Shown here piece after piece: positions 1 to 12,199 of a stretch of 64,000 nt of DNA. Source of the DNA: Delphinapterus leucas (taxonomy: Eukaryota; Chordata; Mammalia; Artiodactyla; Monodontidae); NCBI RefSeq assembly GCF_002288925.2, contig NW_022098023.1, forward strand, positions 32,089,689 through 32,153,688. The letters run 5' to 3'. The translations under genes were made by a program, and so were the position numbers. Every line of letters starts with the position of its first letter. The first letter of the stretch is position 1. The notes beneath the pieces are model-generated. The model did not search any database, was not told the origin of the DNA, and was given only the letters and a program-made list of their open reading frames with translations.

Positions 1-315
1 ATCTTGGATCTTTCAGTGATCTTGGAAATGAAACATAAGAGCAAAACAGACAGAGCATAGATCCTACCTTGACTTTGATGTGAGGGAGAAGTAAATTTGA
101 CAGACAAATAAATTTCTATCTTGTTTGAACAAAAAAAAAGAAAGAAAAAGAACAGCTACCTAGATCCTTGTTCTCTGTGCCTTCCTGGGATCAATAGGCC
201 TGCAAGGAGTAACGGAGAAGCAGTTGTCTGCCCTGGTAGGCACAAAGTGGTCAGTGCCTAATGGTCCCAGTGTCTTTAAATGGCCTTAACGACTATGGAG
301 TGGGAAGAAGTACAT

Positions 316-520
316 AGTGCCATGGAAAGAAATTGATCTGAAGAATCAGACCAATCTCAATTTGAATCCTGAATCCAATCCTTTCTAAAAGTCACTCCAC
401 TTCTTGGAATCTCAGCTTCCTCATCTCAAAAAGAGAGGGGGAGAACATCTTCTACCCCATGAGACCATTAGAAGGATTTGAAGATAAGTAGATAGACGGA
501 TAGACAGACAGACGTTCCCT
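316..520 (+). repeat. MIR SINE fragment
   Basis: The order of features fits a MIR: a tRNA-like head region, then a segment resembling 'cttggaatctcagcttcctcatctcaaaa', which corresponds to the MIR core phrase 'cctcagtttcctcatctgtaaaatgg'. It is ancient and diverged, with no target duplication visible. Confidence 0.45.
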
Positions 521-1073
521 AGTGTGGCACCTAGCATTCCAGAAAAAAAAGGCATAGTGCTTTGAACTTTGTTGGGAAACTTCATTGGAATGGATCCCAT
601 ATTTACTGAATTTAGAACCTAAAGTAATTTGAGATCTTAAACAAATACTGAGACTGGTGTAGATGCATCAAAGGTCTGAGGCTACCAAGGCAATTGTGTT
701 AACATTAGGTAAATCAGAGATCAGGGCAGTAAATATTTATAGCAAATACAAGCAATGGAAAGCTCTACTGTGTCTTAGAGGTGAAGAGTGACTCATGTGT
801 TGCTGCATGTTCAGGCAAATTGGAGTTGAGGAAGAAATCACTTTTTTGTCTAGTTACTCAGCAAGGCTTTGGGAAAGAGGTGAGAATAGGGGAAGAAAGG
901 GGCCTAGGTTAGCTAAGAATAGGTGACGTTTCCAGGAATAAGAATTAAAAGGGAATGAGGAATTGATTAACTCATCTAAAAAGACAACTCACAGGGACTA
1001 TAAAGTTGAAAGAAAATAAGAAACACCTGAGTTTCTTTTCCTGATGTGTGCTTGCACAATCTCATTCTATCAT
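521..1073. other. Unique AT-rich sequence, no feature seen
   Basis: I see no coding frame of interest and no recognisable repeat. A short imperfect gata/gaca run lies just upstream at about 484-510. Confidence 0.5.
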
Positions 1074-1250
1074 TTTCTCATTCATTCATTCATCTATTTG
1101 ATGAGTTAACAGGTATTTAGTAGGGACTATGTGCTAGGAGATGAGTGCTGAGAATGAAATAGAGTGCGCTGTGGACCTCACAGTGCAGTGGGGTAAACAA
1201 TCTCTTGAAAGTATAATTGTAAAAGCATAGATATATGCTATAAGGAAACC
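1074..1250 (-). repeat. L2 3' end fragment
   Basis: Begins with a (tcat)n-type run followed by 'aggtatttagtagggactatgtgctagg'-like sequence. This is the reverse complement of the classic L2 tail (ctgtgccaggcacatagtaggtgctcaataaat...gaatgaatga). Old and diverged, with approximate limits. Confidence 0.45.
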
Positions 1251-2669
1251 CTCAGTTCAAACCTGCATATAATAAGGGATTCAGCTAGGTAATTATGTGT
1301 CTCCTCCATCTCCAAAACTATGTTTGTGAGTGATAAAACTCACTTTGCCAAATTGCAAAGTGCAAATTGGCAAAGGTCATCAAACACAGACCATTGCCCG
1401 TTTCCAGCATTCAGCACATCTGATGTCCCTGAAGGGCTGGCTATTATCTGTGCAAGCACTTGTATGTACACTTGCCCCCGCAAGCCTGCAGACCTAATCA
1501 CACGCACACATGCCTGGGAGTGGCACAAAGCACCCAGGGAAAAGTGGACATTAGAAAGTTATCTTGGGAAATTATCATAGAATTAAGGTCATGCATTAAG
1601 TTCAAAATGCAAATAACTGCGAGTATTTGCCTGTTTTTATAACAATACTAAGATTGTATAAAATGTAGTCCTTTAGGGACTACATTTTTTATCTTTTTCT
1701 GTCCAGTGGTTTTCCTTTAACTCTATGAAATAGGTTTTCATATGTTTTAAACATAAAAACCATGAGTTCTTGTGATTTTTTTTAAAAAAAATCTCAAGTA
1801 ACTCAAAGCTGTTTAAATGCTAAAACTACAAGTGTCTCTCCCTTCTTGGTTTTGAGTCACTCATCTCAGATGTATTAGTCACATTCCTTAAGGCTGAACC
1901 TCATTTTATTAATTTCTGAAAACTTCTTTTTATGTAAGGGTGTTTGGAATTCTACAAGAGCATTAGAACAAGATCAGTCTATTCTTAACGTAACAAATTA
2001 TACGGTTTCTATGTGAACATTACCCTTCTTCATTCAGAGTCAGAGAGCATGAGAGTTGAGATGACTCATGGTTTCCTGACACTGGTGGAACTAGTTTACT
2101 TCTACAGACCCTTAAATACTGTCAGAGATGAACTCATTTCTTCCCAAGTGCAAGGAACTTTTGGAAGATCACATTCTAGATAAGCAACATATCATTAATA
2201 TTATACAACCTCAGTAGAAGTTTAGCAATAGAATTATATCAGTCAAAATCAGAAAAGGAGCTGAGAAAGCCATTTTGCTAACCCCCAATGTTGTCCCCAG
2301 ACAAGTCAATATTTAAACTTTCTTACATGGATGTTTATACATCAAAGCAGCTTGGTGATGTTCATTTTGGTTAGATATATCAACACCTTGATGTTACAAG
2401 CAAACATGTAGAGACATATTTCAAATCACAAAGGAAGTCACAGATAGATGCACCAAAAGCATGCCAATGCTCAGACCTCCTGTAAAGCTCAGGAAGCCAG
2501 GCTGCATTTTTCTACTTTACTGAATCATTGCCATTTTTCTCAGCACTTTCAAATTCTAAACTATCCTCTGTGTTCTTCTATTTTTAAAAGACCCTAGGTG
2601 TCAGAACCATGGTCCAACATATCTCAATATTTGCATATGTAAAAGTAGAATGAGTACATAGGGTGATAG
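1251..2669. other. Unique AT-rich sequence
   Basis: No recognised repeat or gene apart from the hairpin at 1660-1688. An 86-codon open frame at 1320-1580 has no recognisable motif, and two other frames are open over the same bases, so it is most likely chance. Confidence 0.45.
1660..1688. repeat. Perfect 12-bp hairpin with 5-nt loop
   Basis: The arm aaaatgtagtcc (1660-1671) pairs exactly with ggactacatttt (1677-1688) around the loop tttag. A T run follows. The structure is a direct reading of the sequence. Its function is unknown. Confidence 0.9.
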
Positions 2670-2860
2670 GAAGAAAATAGAGTTTATAGGCCAACAGAAC
2701 TGCGTTAGGACTGCGCTATGTTTACTTCTTAACTTTCCTCCACCCAAATTTCTTCATCTGTTTTTAAAAAAGAAAATGAGGTCTATATCACAGGGATTTA
2801 AGAAGATTAAAAAGATAATATGTTTAACGTGTTAGTCCACAGATGTTAGTTACCATCCTC
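2670..2860 (+). repeat. MIR-like fragment
   Basis: A tract near 2730-2790 resembles the MIR core (…aacttt cctcc…tttcttcatctgtttttaaaa…) and is followed by 'aagaagattaaaaagataatatg', which resembles the MIR tail phrase. Diverged. Confidence 0.35.
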
Positions 2861-2937
2861 TTCCTTTCTTAAAAACTAATGGTGTTTTACTCCACAAAGA
2901 AGATTGAATAAGAATATACTTAACATTTTCCCCAGAA

Positions 2938-3142
2938 ATTAGGATTAACATATACACGCTACTATATATAAAATAGATAACCAACAAGGACCTACCATAT
3001 AGCACAGGGAACTATGCTCAATATTTTGTAATAACCTTTATGGGAAAAGAATCTGAAAAAGAATATCACTTTGCTGTACACCTGAAGCTAACACAACATT
3101 GGAAATCAACTATACTTCAATTTTTTAAAAAATTAGAAAAAA
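2938..3142 (+). mobile_element. L1 3' end, 5'-truncated, with target duplication
   Basis: Carries the L1 3'-UTR landmarks of this genome in order: 'aacaaggacctac.atatagcacagggaact', 'aagaatctgaaaaagaatat', then 'cactttgctgtacacctgaa' and 'aaatcaactatacttcaa', followed by an A-rich tail. It is flanked by an imperfect direct repeat, taacattttccccagaaa (2920-2937) and taacattttttcctagaaaa (from about 3143). Only about 205 bases survive, which is normal for a 5'-truncated L1. Confidence 0.8.
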
Positions 3143-3594
3143 ATAACATTTTTTCCTAGAAAATCACAAGAAAAGATAATTTTCCAAAGAAAATAATCAC
3201 CAAATTACTAATGAAGAGTCTAGATCAAAGACCACCTGTTAGTATGGTGGTTACCGAACTAAATTCATCAAGCTAAACTTGGAATTCACCCTAGAGCAAA
3301 TACCCCCAACACTGCCCCTGGTGGAGACAATCCAGCTTCTGTTACAAGTTCATGGCTTCTGGCCGTTGAGGCTAAGAGGACAGGTCGTGATGACAGGATG
3401 AGCTTTCTTCCACAGTCACCTCTAGCCCGTGGCATCCTCCCCAACCTCCTAGGCTTAGGCAGGATGGAGGCAAAGTCCAGGACTTAGTAACAGTGACAAT
3501 GGTGTCATCTTCTTCAAATCCTTTCTGAAAGGAGGGAGTGTAAAAATGTAGAAATAAACAAACAAATTGAAGAACTGGGAGGCAACCATAGAGT
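3143..3594. other. Unique sequence, no feature seen
   Basis: Moderately GC-rich around 3300-3520 but with no convincing open frame, splice pair or known repeat. Confidence 0.4.
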
Positions 3595-3770
3595 ATTAGG
3601 AAAAGTGGAAACAGTGTGGGTTTTAGAGTCAGATATGCTCTCTGCCACTTCTTAGCTCTGTGCTCTCCAGTGAGATTTTGAGCTTCCAGAGCCTCAGTTT
3701 CCTCATTGTCATGTGGAGCAATAATGTCTGCTAAAGATGGTTATCCTTTAGCAGGATGAAAAAATATAGT
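3595..3770 (+). repeat. MIR SINE
   Basis: Shows the MIR order clearly: 'gggttttagagtcagat', 'ctgccacttcttagctctgtg', 'cctcagtttcctcattgtca' and a following a/t-rich stretch. These match the MIR core and the tRNA-related half. Confidence 0.6.
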
Positions 3771-3875
3771 GTATATAAAAATGACTTGGCCAGGTTTCCA
3801 GAACCTGGGCTACTCTATAGATATCAGTGTTCTTCCCATGTGCAGAGATACACCAACCTCAAAAGAGGATTTGCT

Positions 3876-4273
3876 CAGACAAGTAAGTCAGAAAGAGAAA
3901 GAAAAAGAAAACTATCATAGGTTATCGCTTATACGTAGAATCTTAAAAAATGATACAAATGAACTTATTTACAAAACAGAAATAGACTCACAGAGATAGA
4001 AAACAAACTTATGGTTACCAAAGGGGGAAGGGAGGTGGAGACTTTGGGACTTACAGATACACACTACTATAAATAAAATAAATAAACAACAAGGTCCTAA
4101 TGTATAGCACAGGGAACTATATTCAATATCTTATAATAACCTATAACGGGAAAGAATCTGAAAAGAAGATATAGATATATATATTTCTCTACATGTATAT
4201 CTGAATCACTTGCTGTACACCTGAAACTAACACAACATTGTAAATCAACTATACTTCAAATAAAAATAAAAAA
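3876..4273 (+). mobile_element. L1 3' end, 5'-truncated
   Basis: Runs from the ORF2-distal phrase 'tatcgcttatacgtagaatct' through 'gatacaaatgaacttatttac', 'atagactcacagagatag', 'ggttaccaaaggggg' and the 3'-UTR block 'tatagcacagggaactatat' to 'aatcaactatacttcaaataaaaa'. A short imperfect target duplication is visible: aaaagaggatttgct at 3861-3875, and aaaaaagatttgct just after the A-rich tail, ending at 4281. Plus orientation. Confidence 0.85.
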
Positions 4274-4754
4274 GATTTGCTATATTTGAAAAAGTGCAAG
4301 GGGAAGATAGAAATTTAAAGGTTTCGTACAACAAAATTATTAAAGAACCAGTAGTAGTAGTAATAAGTTGAAAAAATGGTTGAGTTAACTCACCAGCCTA
4401 AGACTGATTCAGATTTAGAAAGTGCAGGAAATATGATCTTTTCAATAATGCCATGAAGAAAGAGGATATGAGACTTAAGGAAAGGTAAAGAACTTCATCC
4501 TTTAATAAACTGATTTAGATTTCACAGTAAGCAATCCAAGACAAAGTACAGAAAACTGGAAGATTCATGTATTCAGTTAGCCCTTTAATACCAGCAATTA
4601 CCTAGTTAAAATTCTTTAAAGTAACAATTTATAATGGGTTTTTTTCTCATAATAAGTAGGAAAAAAACTTCACTTTTGAAAATTTAAGTATAAAAGAGTA
4701 TAAACAAGAAAATTAAAAATATCAAATGCATCTAGAGATATATGATTCATTGGT

Positions 4755-5690
4755 CCATTTCTTTATTTACTCAACAAATAAGCCAGATACCAGTCTAAGT
4801 AATGGAGCTCCAATAGTGAGCAAAAAGAAAAAGTCACCATGTCTTAGAGGGCTTCCATTCTACTAGGGAGAAAAAGGGTGAACAAGGAAGGTATAAATAA
4901 AGAATTCGGTGGTAAGTGATATTCTAAAAGATTTTCTAAGGAGGTAGGGGTGAGGAAATATTAAGGCTGGGGTGTCTTTTAACATGAGTGATCACATGGG
5001 GAGATGACATGTAGGCAAAGCCCTAAGGAAGTGATGACATCAGCCACATAGAGCATTCCAGGTGGGGTCAGAGGAGGTGGAAAGGCACAGAGGAAAGGGA
5101 CGGTTTTGGTGGGTGTTAAGAACACAAGGAGCTAGTGTGGCTGAAACCATAAGTTCGAGAAGAGTGGTAGAGAATGAATTCAGAGACAGAGAGCAGAAAT
5201 GCCAATCAGGAAGGCCTTTGCAGGTCAATACATAGATCTGGCTTTTATTCTGAAGGCTTTGGGCAGAGGAGTGACAAGATCGGACATATTTTAAAGGCTC
5301 ACTCTGGCTGGTATATGGAGAAAAGAGAATGGAGGTCAGAAGGGCTGGTACAAGGACCTCAGTGAAGAGGCCTCTGCAGTGATCCAGCCAGGGGGCCTGA
5401 GCCAGAGAAGAAGCTGGTGATGGTGGAAAGTGATCAGATTCCAGATAGCCTGAAAGGAGGAGAGGTGATCAGATTTACTGCTGGATTGGTTGTGGGTATA
5501 AGAGAAAAAGAGAAAGAAGTTGAGGAAAGATCCCAGATATTTGACCTGAATAATTGGAGGATGGAATTTCCCTTTACTGAGATGAGGAAGGCTAGAAGAT
5601 TCAGGGATTCGTGTCTGAGAATAAAAACATTTGGATATAGACAGGTCAAGTTTGAGATACCTATTGAGCACTCATGTGGAGATGTCTGAA
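4755..5690 (-). repeat. L2 LINE, 3' half with ORF2 C-terminal remnant
   Basis: Read on the minus strand this follows the L2 order. First comes a decayed C-terminal reverse-transcriptase-ORF region (5336-5690, where residues resembling 'LKLDLSISKCF' replace the L2 phrase LKLNMSKTELL). Then come the non-coding phrase around 'cactctggctg' (5300), the 'cctttgtgcc..ccacctggaatgctct' region near 5050-5090, and a tail with 'ttgttgagtaaataaa' near 4770. It is the longest L2 copy in the window. Old and frameshifted, so it encodes nothing now. Confidence 0.65.
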
Positions 5691-5955
5691 AGATATCACT
5701 GATAACATATAATGATATATATGTTAATAAGGTGAGATCATATACACTATTCAGTTCTGTAATATCGTAGGAGTACTTTTCCTAACTTTCAGTGTTCTTT
5801 GAGAATATTATTTTTAAACCTCACTGGTATAGTGGAATACTCATTCATCTATTTTCACACATTCGTTTCACATTTATCATTATTATATGTAATGCTTTGA
5901 TAAAAATCCTTGTCAACCTCACTGACTATTTCCGTAAGAAACTCTTTGATTCTTA
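5691..5955. other. AT-rich sequence, no feature seen
   Basis: The local sequence 'cataatgatatatatg' is AT-rich. The open frames that start here owe their length to the SINE that follows. Confidence 0.4.
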
Positions 5956-6160
5956 TTTTTTTTTTTTTGCAGTACACGGGCCTCTCACTGTTGTGGCCTC
6001 TCACGTTGCGGAGCACAGGCTCCGGACGCGCAGGCTCAGCGGCCATGGCTCACGGGCACAGCCGCTCCGCGGCATGTGGGATCTTCCCGGACCGGGGCAC
6101 GAATCCGCGTCCCCTGCATCAGCAGGCGGACCCTCAACCACTGCGCCACCAGGGAAGCCC
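5956..6160 (-). mobile_element. CHR-type SINE, short cetacean form
   Basis: The minus-strand reading is a tRNA-derived head (gcttccctggtggcgcagtgg) with a Pol III B-box-like segment, then 'gggaagatcccacatgccgc', 'gagccatggccgctgagcc', 'cgtccggagcctgtgctccg' and an A tail (poly-T at 5956-5968). It is close to the other four copies of this form in the window, so it is young. I see no convincing target duplication. Confidence 0.95.
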
Positions 6161-6384
6161 CTAAACCTGCCTGTTTGACTGTACTTTTGCCCAAATAGGA
6201 GATTATCATTTCCAAGTTTTTCTAATTCTATAGTAAAATTATCTATCAGTATTTAACTCACATTTATCTGATGTTTAGTGAATATGAACATTTCTTCATA
6301 AGTTTATATGCCTTTCGAATTTTTCTTTTGTAAATTATACATTCATATCCTTTGAATTGATCACTCTTGAAGTTAACAGTTAAC

Positions 6385-6605
6385 ACTGAAATAATGATAA
6401 CTAATAATAGTACAAATTGTATGTGCCAGGACGTGCACTAAGCAATTGATGTGCATTAATCTTCATGACCGTATTATTAATACTACGTTTACAGATGAGA
6501 ACATTTAGAATTTAAGTTTAGGATTTAAGCCTTAAGTTACAGAGCTAGTCAGTGCTTGAGCTGAAATTTCAACTCCCACCCCTGCCGACTCCAGAGCCCA
6601 CCAAA
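6385..6605 (-). repeat. MIR SINE
   Basis: Reverse-complement MIR landmarks in order: 'tatgtgccaggacgtgcactaagca', 'ttaatcttcatgacc', 'tttacagatgagaaca', 'agttacagagctagtcagtg' and 'ccgactccagagccca'. Confidence 0.6.
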
Positions 6606-7764
6606 AGTAATCATATTTAGTAATTTGAGAAGAGAACAAGCTCAGAGCCCATAGAAAAATGTGAAAGGTAAGATCTGGATTTACTCTGGTAAGAATTTAC
6701 CAGGACAGATAAATGCACTGCAGAAATGTTATTTTAGCAATTCAACTACTCTACTTAATTGGATATCTGTTAGGGGCAAAGGTTCACAAAAGATGCTGGG
6801 GAAATGCAAAGGAGTGCTTGACAAGCTCATTTCTAGAATGGTAACACTAAGCCTGTCATCCCAAATAGGGCTGACCTAGTTTCAGACGGAAAGTTCTCCT
6901 GGTTTTGAATTTACCTGAATTATGTATAATCTTTAATTTCTACATTTTAAAAAGAAATGTTAGGAGGAAAATATCGGGTGCTTAAAAAGATGCTTTGGGG
7001 GGATAATTTATTTTCCTTACAGTAGATGTCCTCAAGAAAGAAATAGTACTTAGAACTAGACTGAATTTTTTCCCTAATGTCATAAAATATTTTTAGAGGA
7101 CAGTGAGGTCCCTTCCCTCCTTTCTCACAACCAGCCTCTGACTTCCTTGGTTGTAACTTCCTGGGAAGATTTTTATTCCCCCCAAATGCATAGTGAGCCA
7201 TGATCCTGCCCAGGACAGCTTCAGTTTCATGAGGGTGACTCTTGCACTTCAGGATCAAAGTTTCACTCTAAGTAAGTAGGTGGTTGTGCCTGTGGCAGTG
7301 AATCAGGGACAGCTTCTCCATAAGGAAGAATAGACTGAGGGATTAGGTAAAGATCCCTGCAGGTTGTACAAGGTCTTTGCCAAAACCCTGGGAAGACTCC
7401 ATTGTCTCCAGGCCATGAGCAACGAGGTAGAGCCGAGACAAGTAGATCTCAGAGTGAAAACAAACCAGAAAACGACAACCCTGAAAACGTACATAGCTTA
7501 TAAAATTAACTAGTATAATGTTAACATATTCCTGTACTGATCATCAAACCTTTAGGAGACATGGATATAGTCCTTGAAAAGTTAAAAGTGATAGCACAAA
7601 GGCAGGCCTGAAGTAAAGCAGAAACTTGGTTACAGCCCTGAAGCCACGTCAGGAGTGTCCTTGAGAGATCCCACTTTGTGCCTGGGAAGAAAATTGACAT
7701 GAATGGTGTCATACGCTTTAAGGCCTGCTGGGCTCATGCCTCCTCCAATTTTCAAGAGAATATG
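6606..7764. other. Unique sequence
   Basis: No recognised repeat. Open frames of 60-103 codons occur on both strands without motifs or splice signals that stand out. I call no gene here. Confidence 0.4.
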
Positions 7765-7982
7765 TTTTTTTTGTTTGTTTGGTTTTTTTTGCGGTACGCG
7801 GGCCTCTCACTGTTGTGGCCTCTCCCGTTGCGGAGCACAGGCTCCGGACACGCAGGCTCAGCGGCCATGGCTCACGGGCCCAGCCGCTCCACGGCATGTG
7901 GGATCTTCCTGGACCGGGGCACGAACCCATGTCCCCTGCATCAGCAGGCGGACTCTCAACCACTGCGCCACCAGGGAAGCCC
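7765..7982 (-). mobile_element. CHR-type SINE, short cetacean form, with target duplication
   Basis: Same form as the copy at 5956-6160: minus orientation, T-rich tail at 7765-7790, head gcttccctggtggcgcagtgg at the right end. Flanked by caagagaatatg (about 7753-7764) and caagaatatg (from 7982), an imperfect duplication that supports an independent young insertion. Open frames of 73-137 codons through it are SINE read-through. Confidence 0.95.
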
Positions 7983-8094
7983 AAGAATATGTATTTTTAA
8001 GAGGCAAGTGGATCTCAATAAAACTGTTAAGGAAAAAAAAAGGATTCTGAGAACTCTTCTATTCAACCATAAATTTATGGAAGTTAAATAATAA

Positions 8095-8345
8095 TCATTA
8101 TTGTAAAAATAATTACCATTTGATAAACCTTACTATGTACCAGGCATCATGCTAAACATTTCACGTGGGTTATCTTCTTTAATATTTATTGATAACACCT
8201 TGAGGTAAAAACTATTCTTATCTCCATTTCACAGGATAGACATCAAGTAATGTGCCCCAAATGACAGAGCTAGTAAATGGTAGAGTTGAGATGCAAACCC
8301 AGATCTGCCTCCTAGCAAAGAGCAAGGGCTCAATCATTATGCTGA
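8095..8345 (-). repeat. MIR SINE
   Basis: Contains 'ttactatgtaccaggcatcatgctaaaca', 'tatctccatttcacaggata', 'cccaaatgacagagctagtaaatgg' and 'caaacccagatctgcctcc', the minus-strand MIR sequence nearly end to end. Confidence 0.65.
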
Positions 8346-9553
8346 CTTTCTCCTCTGAATGAGGGAAGAATAGTTTTGCTATAATTATATTTTATAGTAA
8401 ACTATAGTATGTGCTGTAGATATTTTAATATATACCTGTTTCCTCACTCCTGTCCTGCCTTATTTTATTAGTCATATTTTCTCCTGGCCTCAGTTTTCTT
8501 ATTTATTAATCTATTTGCTTCTATTTAATAGTTCTTTTAAATCCTAAAGAGAGAGCATAAACAAATAAATGAAATAAACAATATACACATATGTAAACAT
8601 ATACATACTGTGCTTTAAAGTTGAAAGATTTCACAAACTCAAAAAAAAAAAAAAAGACCAAATACATTCATTGCCAAGTGCAAAACTAGCTGTGAAGCAA
8701 AATGCCTTGAGTACTTAATAACGTATTTTAAATTTCAATATTGAGCAAAGATAGGTAGTAAAGCATACAGCATACCTAAAATTGTATTACCAGTAACTTT
8801 TATTACCACAATAGAATCGATTCCTCCATTTTGAAATTCTGAAGGCATTAAATAGAGCAATCTCTATGGAAGCTCTTCAGTCAGGAAAAGTGATTAAGAC
8901 CTTTACTATACATCTGTTCACATGCACCCCTGAGAGCAGAGTACCCACTCACCATGATTAGTTAGTGGGTCAGCCTGAATCATCAGAAAGAATGCACCTG
9001 ACTGAATCACCAATTTTATTTCCTGTAGCACCTGGTTTTCCTTGGACCCCTGCCATTCACAAACCTCCCCAGCCAAGGTCTGTTTAGCTTATGAACCCTG
9101 ACAAGGTACATGACCGGAAGTAGTGTGGTAGTGCGATTCACTAGAATACCAGTCCAAGAGTCAGGAAATCCATTGCTATCTGGAACAAACACAGGAATGT
9201 CTATACAGTTTTATGATGTATGGCGACAGACGTTCCCAGTCATCAAGACAAGGTCATTCTATTGAATCACTGGAAAGCATGCAGAGAAACTGCTAATATA
9301 TGTCCAAGTAAATACTGGGGCTGTTATATTTCAAAATGACTGAGGGACAAAGTGTCTGATAGATGTGCCCCCTGAACTTGTGAGTCATCCATCACACCAC
9401 CGTTCTGGCAAGAGAAGGCTCCTATACTTGCTGGACAGCCCGAGAGCCTCTCAGAGCCTCCTTTTCCCAAGTCTTGACTCCGTCTCCTTACTTCCACCCT
9501 CTAGGACTAGAGAGGGAGCTCTCATCTGTAAGAGCCTAAGAAGAATAGTCATT
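8346..9553. other. Unique AT-rich sequence
   Basis: No gene or clear repeat seen. An A15 run lies at about 8641-8655. Confidence 0.4.
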
Positions 9554-9562
9554 TGAATGAAA

Positions 9563-9870
9563 TTTTTTTTATGGTATCTATTCTTTTTCAGATTCTTTCC
9601 CATTATAGGTTATTACAAGATATTGAATGCAGTTCCCTGTGCTATACAGTAGGAACTTGTTGTTTATCTATTTTATATATAATAGTGTGTATCTGTTCAT
9701 CCCAAATTCCTAATTTGTCTCTCCCCTCCTGTCCCCTTTGGTAGCCGTAAGTTTGTTTTCTGTCTGTGAGTCTATTTCTATTTTGTAAATAAGTTCATTT
9801 GTATCACTTTTTTAAGATTCCACATATAAGTAATATGATATGATACTTGTCTTTCTGTGTCTAACTTACA
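9563..9870 (-). mobile_element. L1 3' end, 5'-truncated, with target duplication
   Basis: Minus-strand L1 3' UTR: starts in a T run, then 'cattataggttattacaagatattgaatgc', 'tgctatacagtaggaactt', 'gtgagtctatttctattttgtaaataagttcat' and 'tccacatataagtaatatgatat'. Direct repeats tgaatgaaa at 9554-9562 and 9871-9879 mark the insertion. Confidence 0.85.
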
Positions 9871-9925
9871 TGAATGAAAATATTTTTCAATCATATTTTT
9901 GTTTCAGCTTGAGGAAGGCAAGTAA

Positions 9926-9947
9926 TGAGAGAGAGAGAGAGAGAGAA
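9926..9947. repeat. (GA)n microsatellite
   Basis: About 10-11 uninterrupted ga units. Short simple repeat. Confidence 0.9.
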
Positions 9948-11929
9948 ATTGCTAAAACCACTACCTGTTTGCATTTACCTTAGTGAATACACCATGAGAC
10001 CTATAGATTCAGATCACTAATATCAGCATGCCAACAGGCCAGCCATTTCTCTTGAGTAGATTTACATTAATTCAGTTCTTACAGACTGTTCCATAAATCA
10101 TTTACAATGAAAGATTTAACTGCTGCGAAAATCGGACACTGAGCTTGCAGGTCAATACACTTTCTCCCGTAGTCAAGCCATGTGCGAAGCCGAATGCATG
10201 GAATCAGACTGCGAGGACTGAGAGAATCTTAAGTTGCAGGAAACAACCAAGAGAGGAGAGTCTTGCCAAGTCTCCCTTGATCATTTGGCTCCTGTGACTT
10301 GGCCATTTCTAAACTTCTATGAGCCTTGTTCTCTTCACAGAGGTTTCCTCCAAGACAGGAAAGAAAGCAAATGTTTCACATTTCCACGTTCTGAGTTATA
10401 AAGTTACAATCACACTCTAGTTCTCCTTTCTGAAATTTCTCAGTTTACCTTGATCAAAGCGTCAGTTGTTCCCAAACTCTCTGTTCACCTTGTATAGGTG
10501 GCTAATCACATCCACTGGGTAAGAATTTTCCAATTTTAAAGTTAACAAATAAAATCAATTTTATTTCTAAAATTTCGAGAAACCTCTCACCATCACCCCA
10601 GATATTAACATCAGTTTTTAATTTCAATCTAAAACCTACCATCAGAAAACTGCCCCCAAATAACTGACTAAATTGTCCATCTCAGACAAATTTATCTAAA
10701 ATATTGTATTTATTATAAAATGAATTATTTTTTACACACATACACACACGTCACAAATTTCCACACAAATGGAAAGTGATGATTATGTCCTTTGCTACTT
10801 AAATTGACTGATCAGTAAGGCTAAAAAGCAAAAGTGAGTGCCTGACCAGGATCCTCCAAGCTTTTCACAAGGGTTTGGCTATGACATTGTAACTCTGCTT
10901 CAAAAGAGATTTCCAGAATCTTCGCTCAGGAATAGCAACTGCAGTGCTAAAATGGGCCATGCCTGATTGTTCTGTCTGCTTCTCTTCCTGCTTTGTGGAT
11001 GAATCTTATTTATGCAATCATGGCATTTAAGTACTTGACGAGACCTAAAGAAATTCCAGTTAAGCCTCTGCTTCAACCCAACACCACATCAGATTACCCA
11101 GGGCTTACCTCTTCAATTCTTAAAGATTTTCTGAAGCAAAGACCCACAATTTCCCTCCCTAGCAAGTTCTAGAGTTTAATCAAGAAGTTCTTTCTTATGT
11201 GTAAACATAAGCTTTCTTGTGGCAGCTTAAGCCCATTTCTATTTCTGATCTCTACTGAAATAGAGAACAAATACTTTGTTCTTTAATAAATAACATTCCG
11301 TAGATTTGAAAACACTTAAGTTATCCCTAATTGCTTTTCCCCCCAGATTAAATTCCCTGCAGTCCTTTAATTTTTCTTCATCTCTTCAATTTCCCAAGAT
11401 TTTAACTATATTTGTTTTTCCCTGGGTGCTTAACAAATTTTGTAAATCCCATGTAAAGTATAGAGATCCCACCACACTTAAATGTTGTAATAAATCTCCA
11501 ATAACCTCCCCAAATAAATATTTTATCCCATATCACATATCATTAAATTGTGGCCATACCTTTTAATATGTTGATTTAGGGAGAAAAAGAAAGTATACAC
11601 TGCTGCCCTTCCTATGGCTCTGTCTCTTGTTCATCTTCGTTTTGGGGGTTATTGATGCTCAGAGCTTTTCTCTAATAGTTCCCCCTCCCTTTAGCCCATT
11701 TACCTTTCTCAGTTAGGAATCATCAGTCAACCCAAAGAGCTGTGTCCCACCCTTCAACCTAAATTCCAAATTCTTCCAGTGCGTCTGAAGCTATGATTCA
11801 ATTCTATAATAAACCCCAAATCTTTTCTTTATTGTCTCTGTGAACATTCCCATGAGCAGCTTCAACATAGTGAACAGATTATTATTACTACTGTAGGCCT
11901 CATATCAGGAGTTGAATAGTGATTTTAAC
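9948..11929. other. Unique sequence, no gene recognised
   Basis: Mixed AT-rich sequence with a few 60-90 codon open frames. One frame at 11306-11566 has no motif and no flanking splice signals I trust. A short ca-rich run is at 10734-10750. Confidence 0.4.
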
Positions 11930-12199
11930 AGCCAGGTTTACCTCCTATACTGTTGGTGGGCATGTAAATTGGTGCAGCTACTATATAATAGTATAACGGT
12001 TCCTTAAAAAAACTAAAAATAGACTTACCATATGATCCAGCAATCTCACTCCTGGGCATATATCCAGAAAAGATGAAAACTGTAATTTGAAAAGATACAT
12101 GCACCACAATGTTCATTGCAGCACTATTTATAATACCCAAGACATGGAAGCAAACTAAATGTCCATCAACAGATGAATGGATAAAGAAGATGTGGTATA

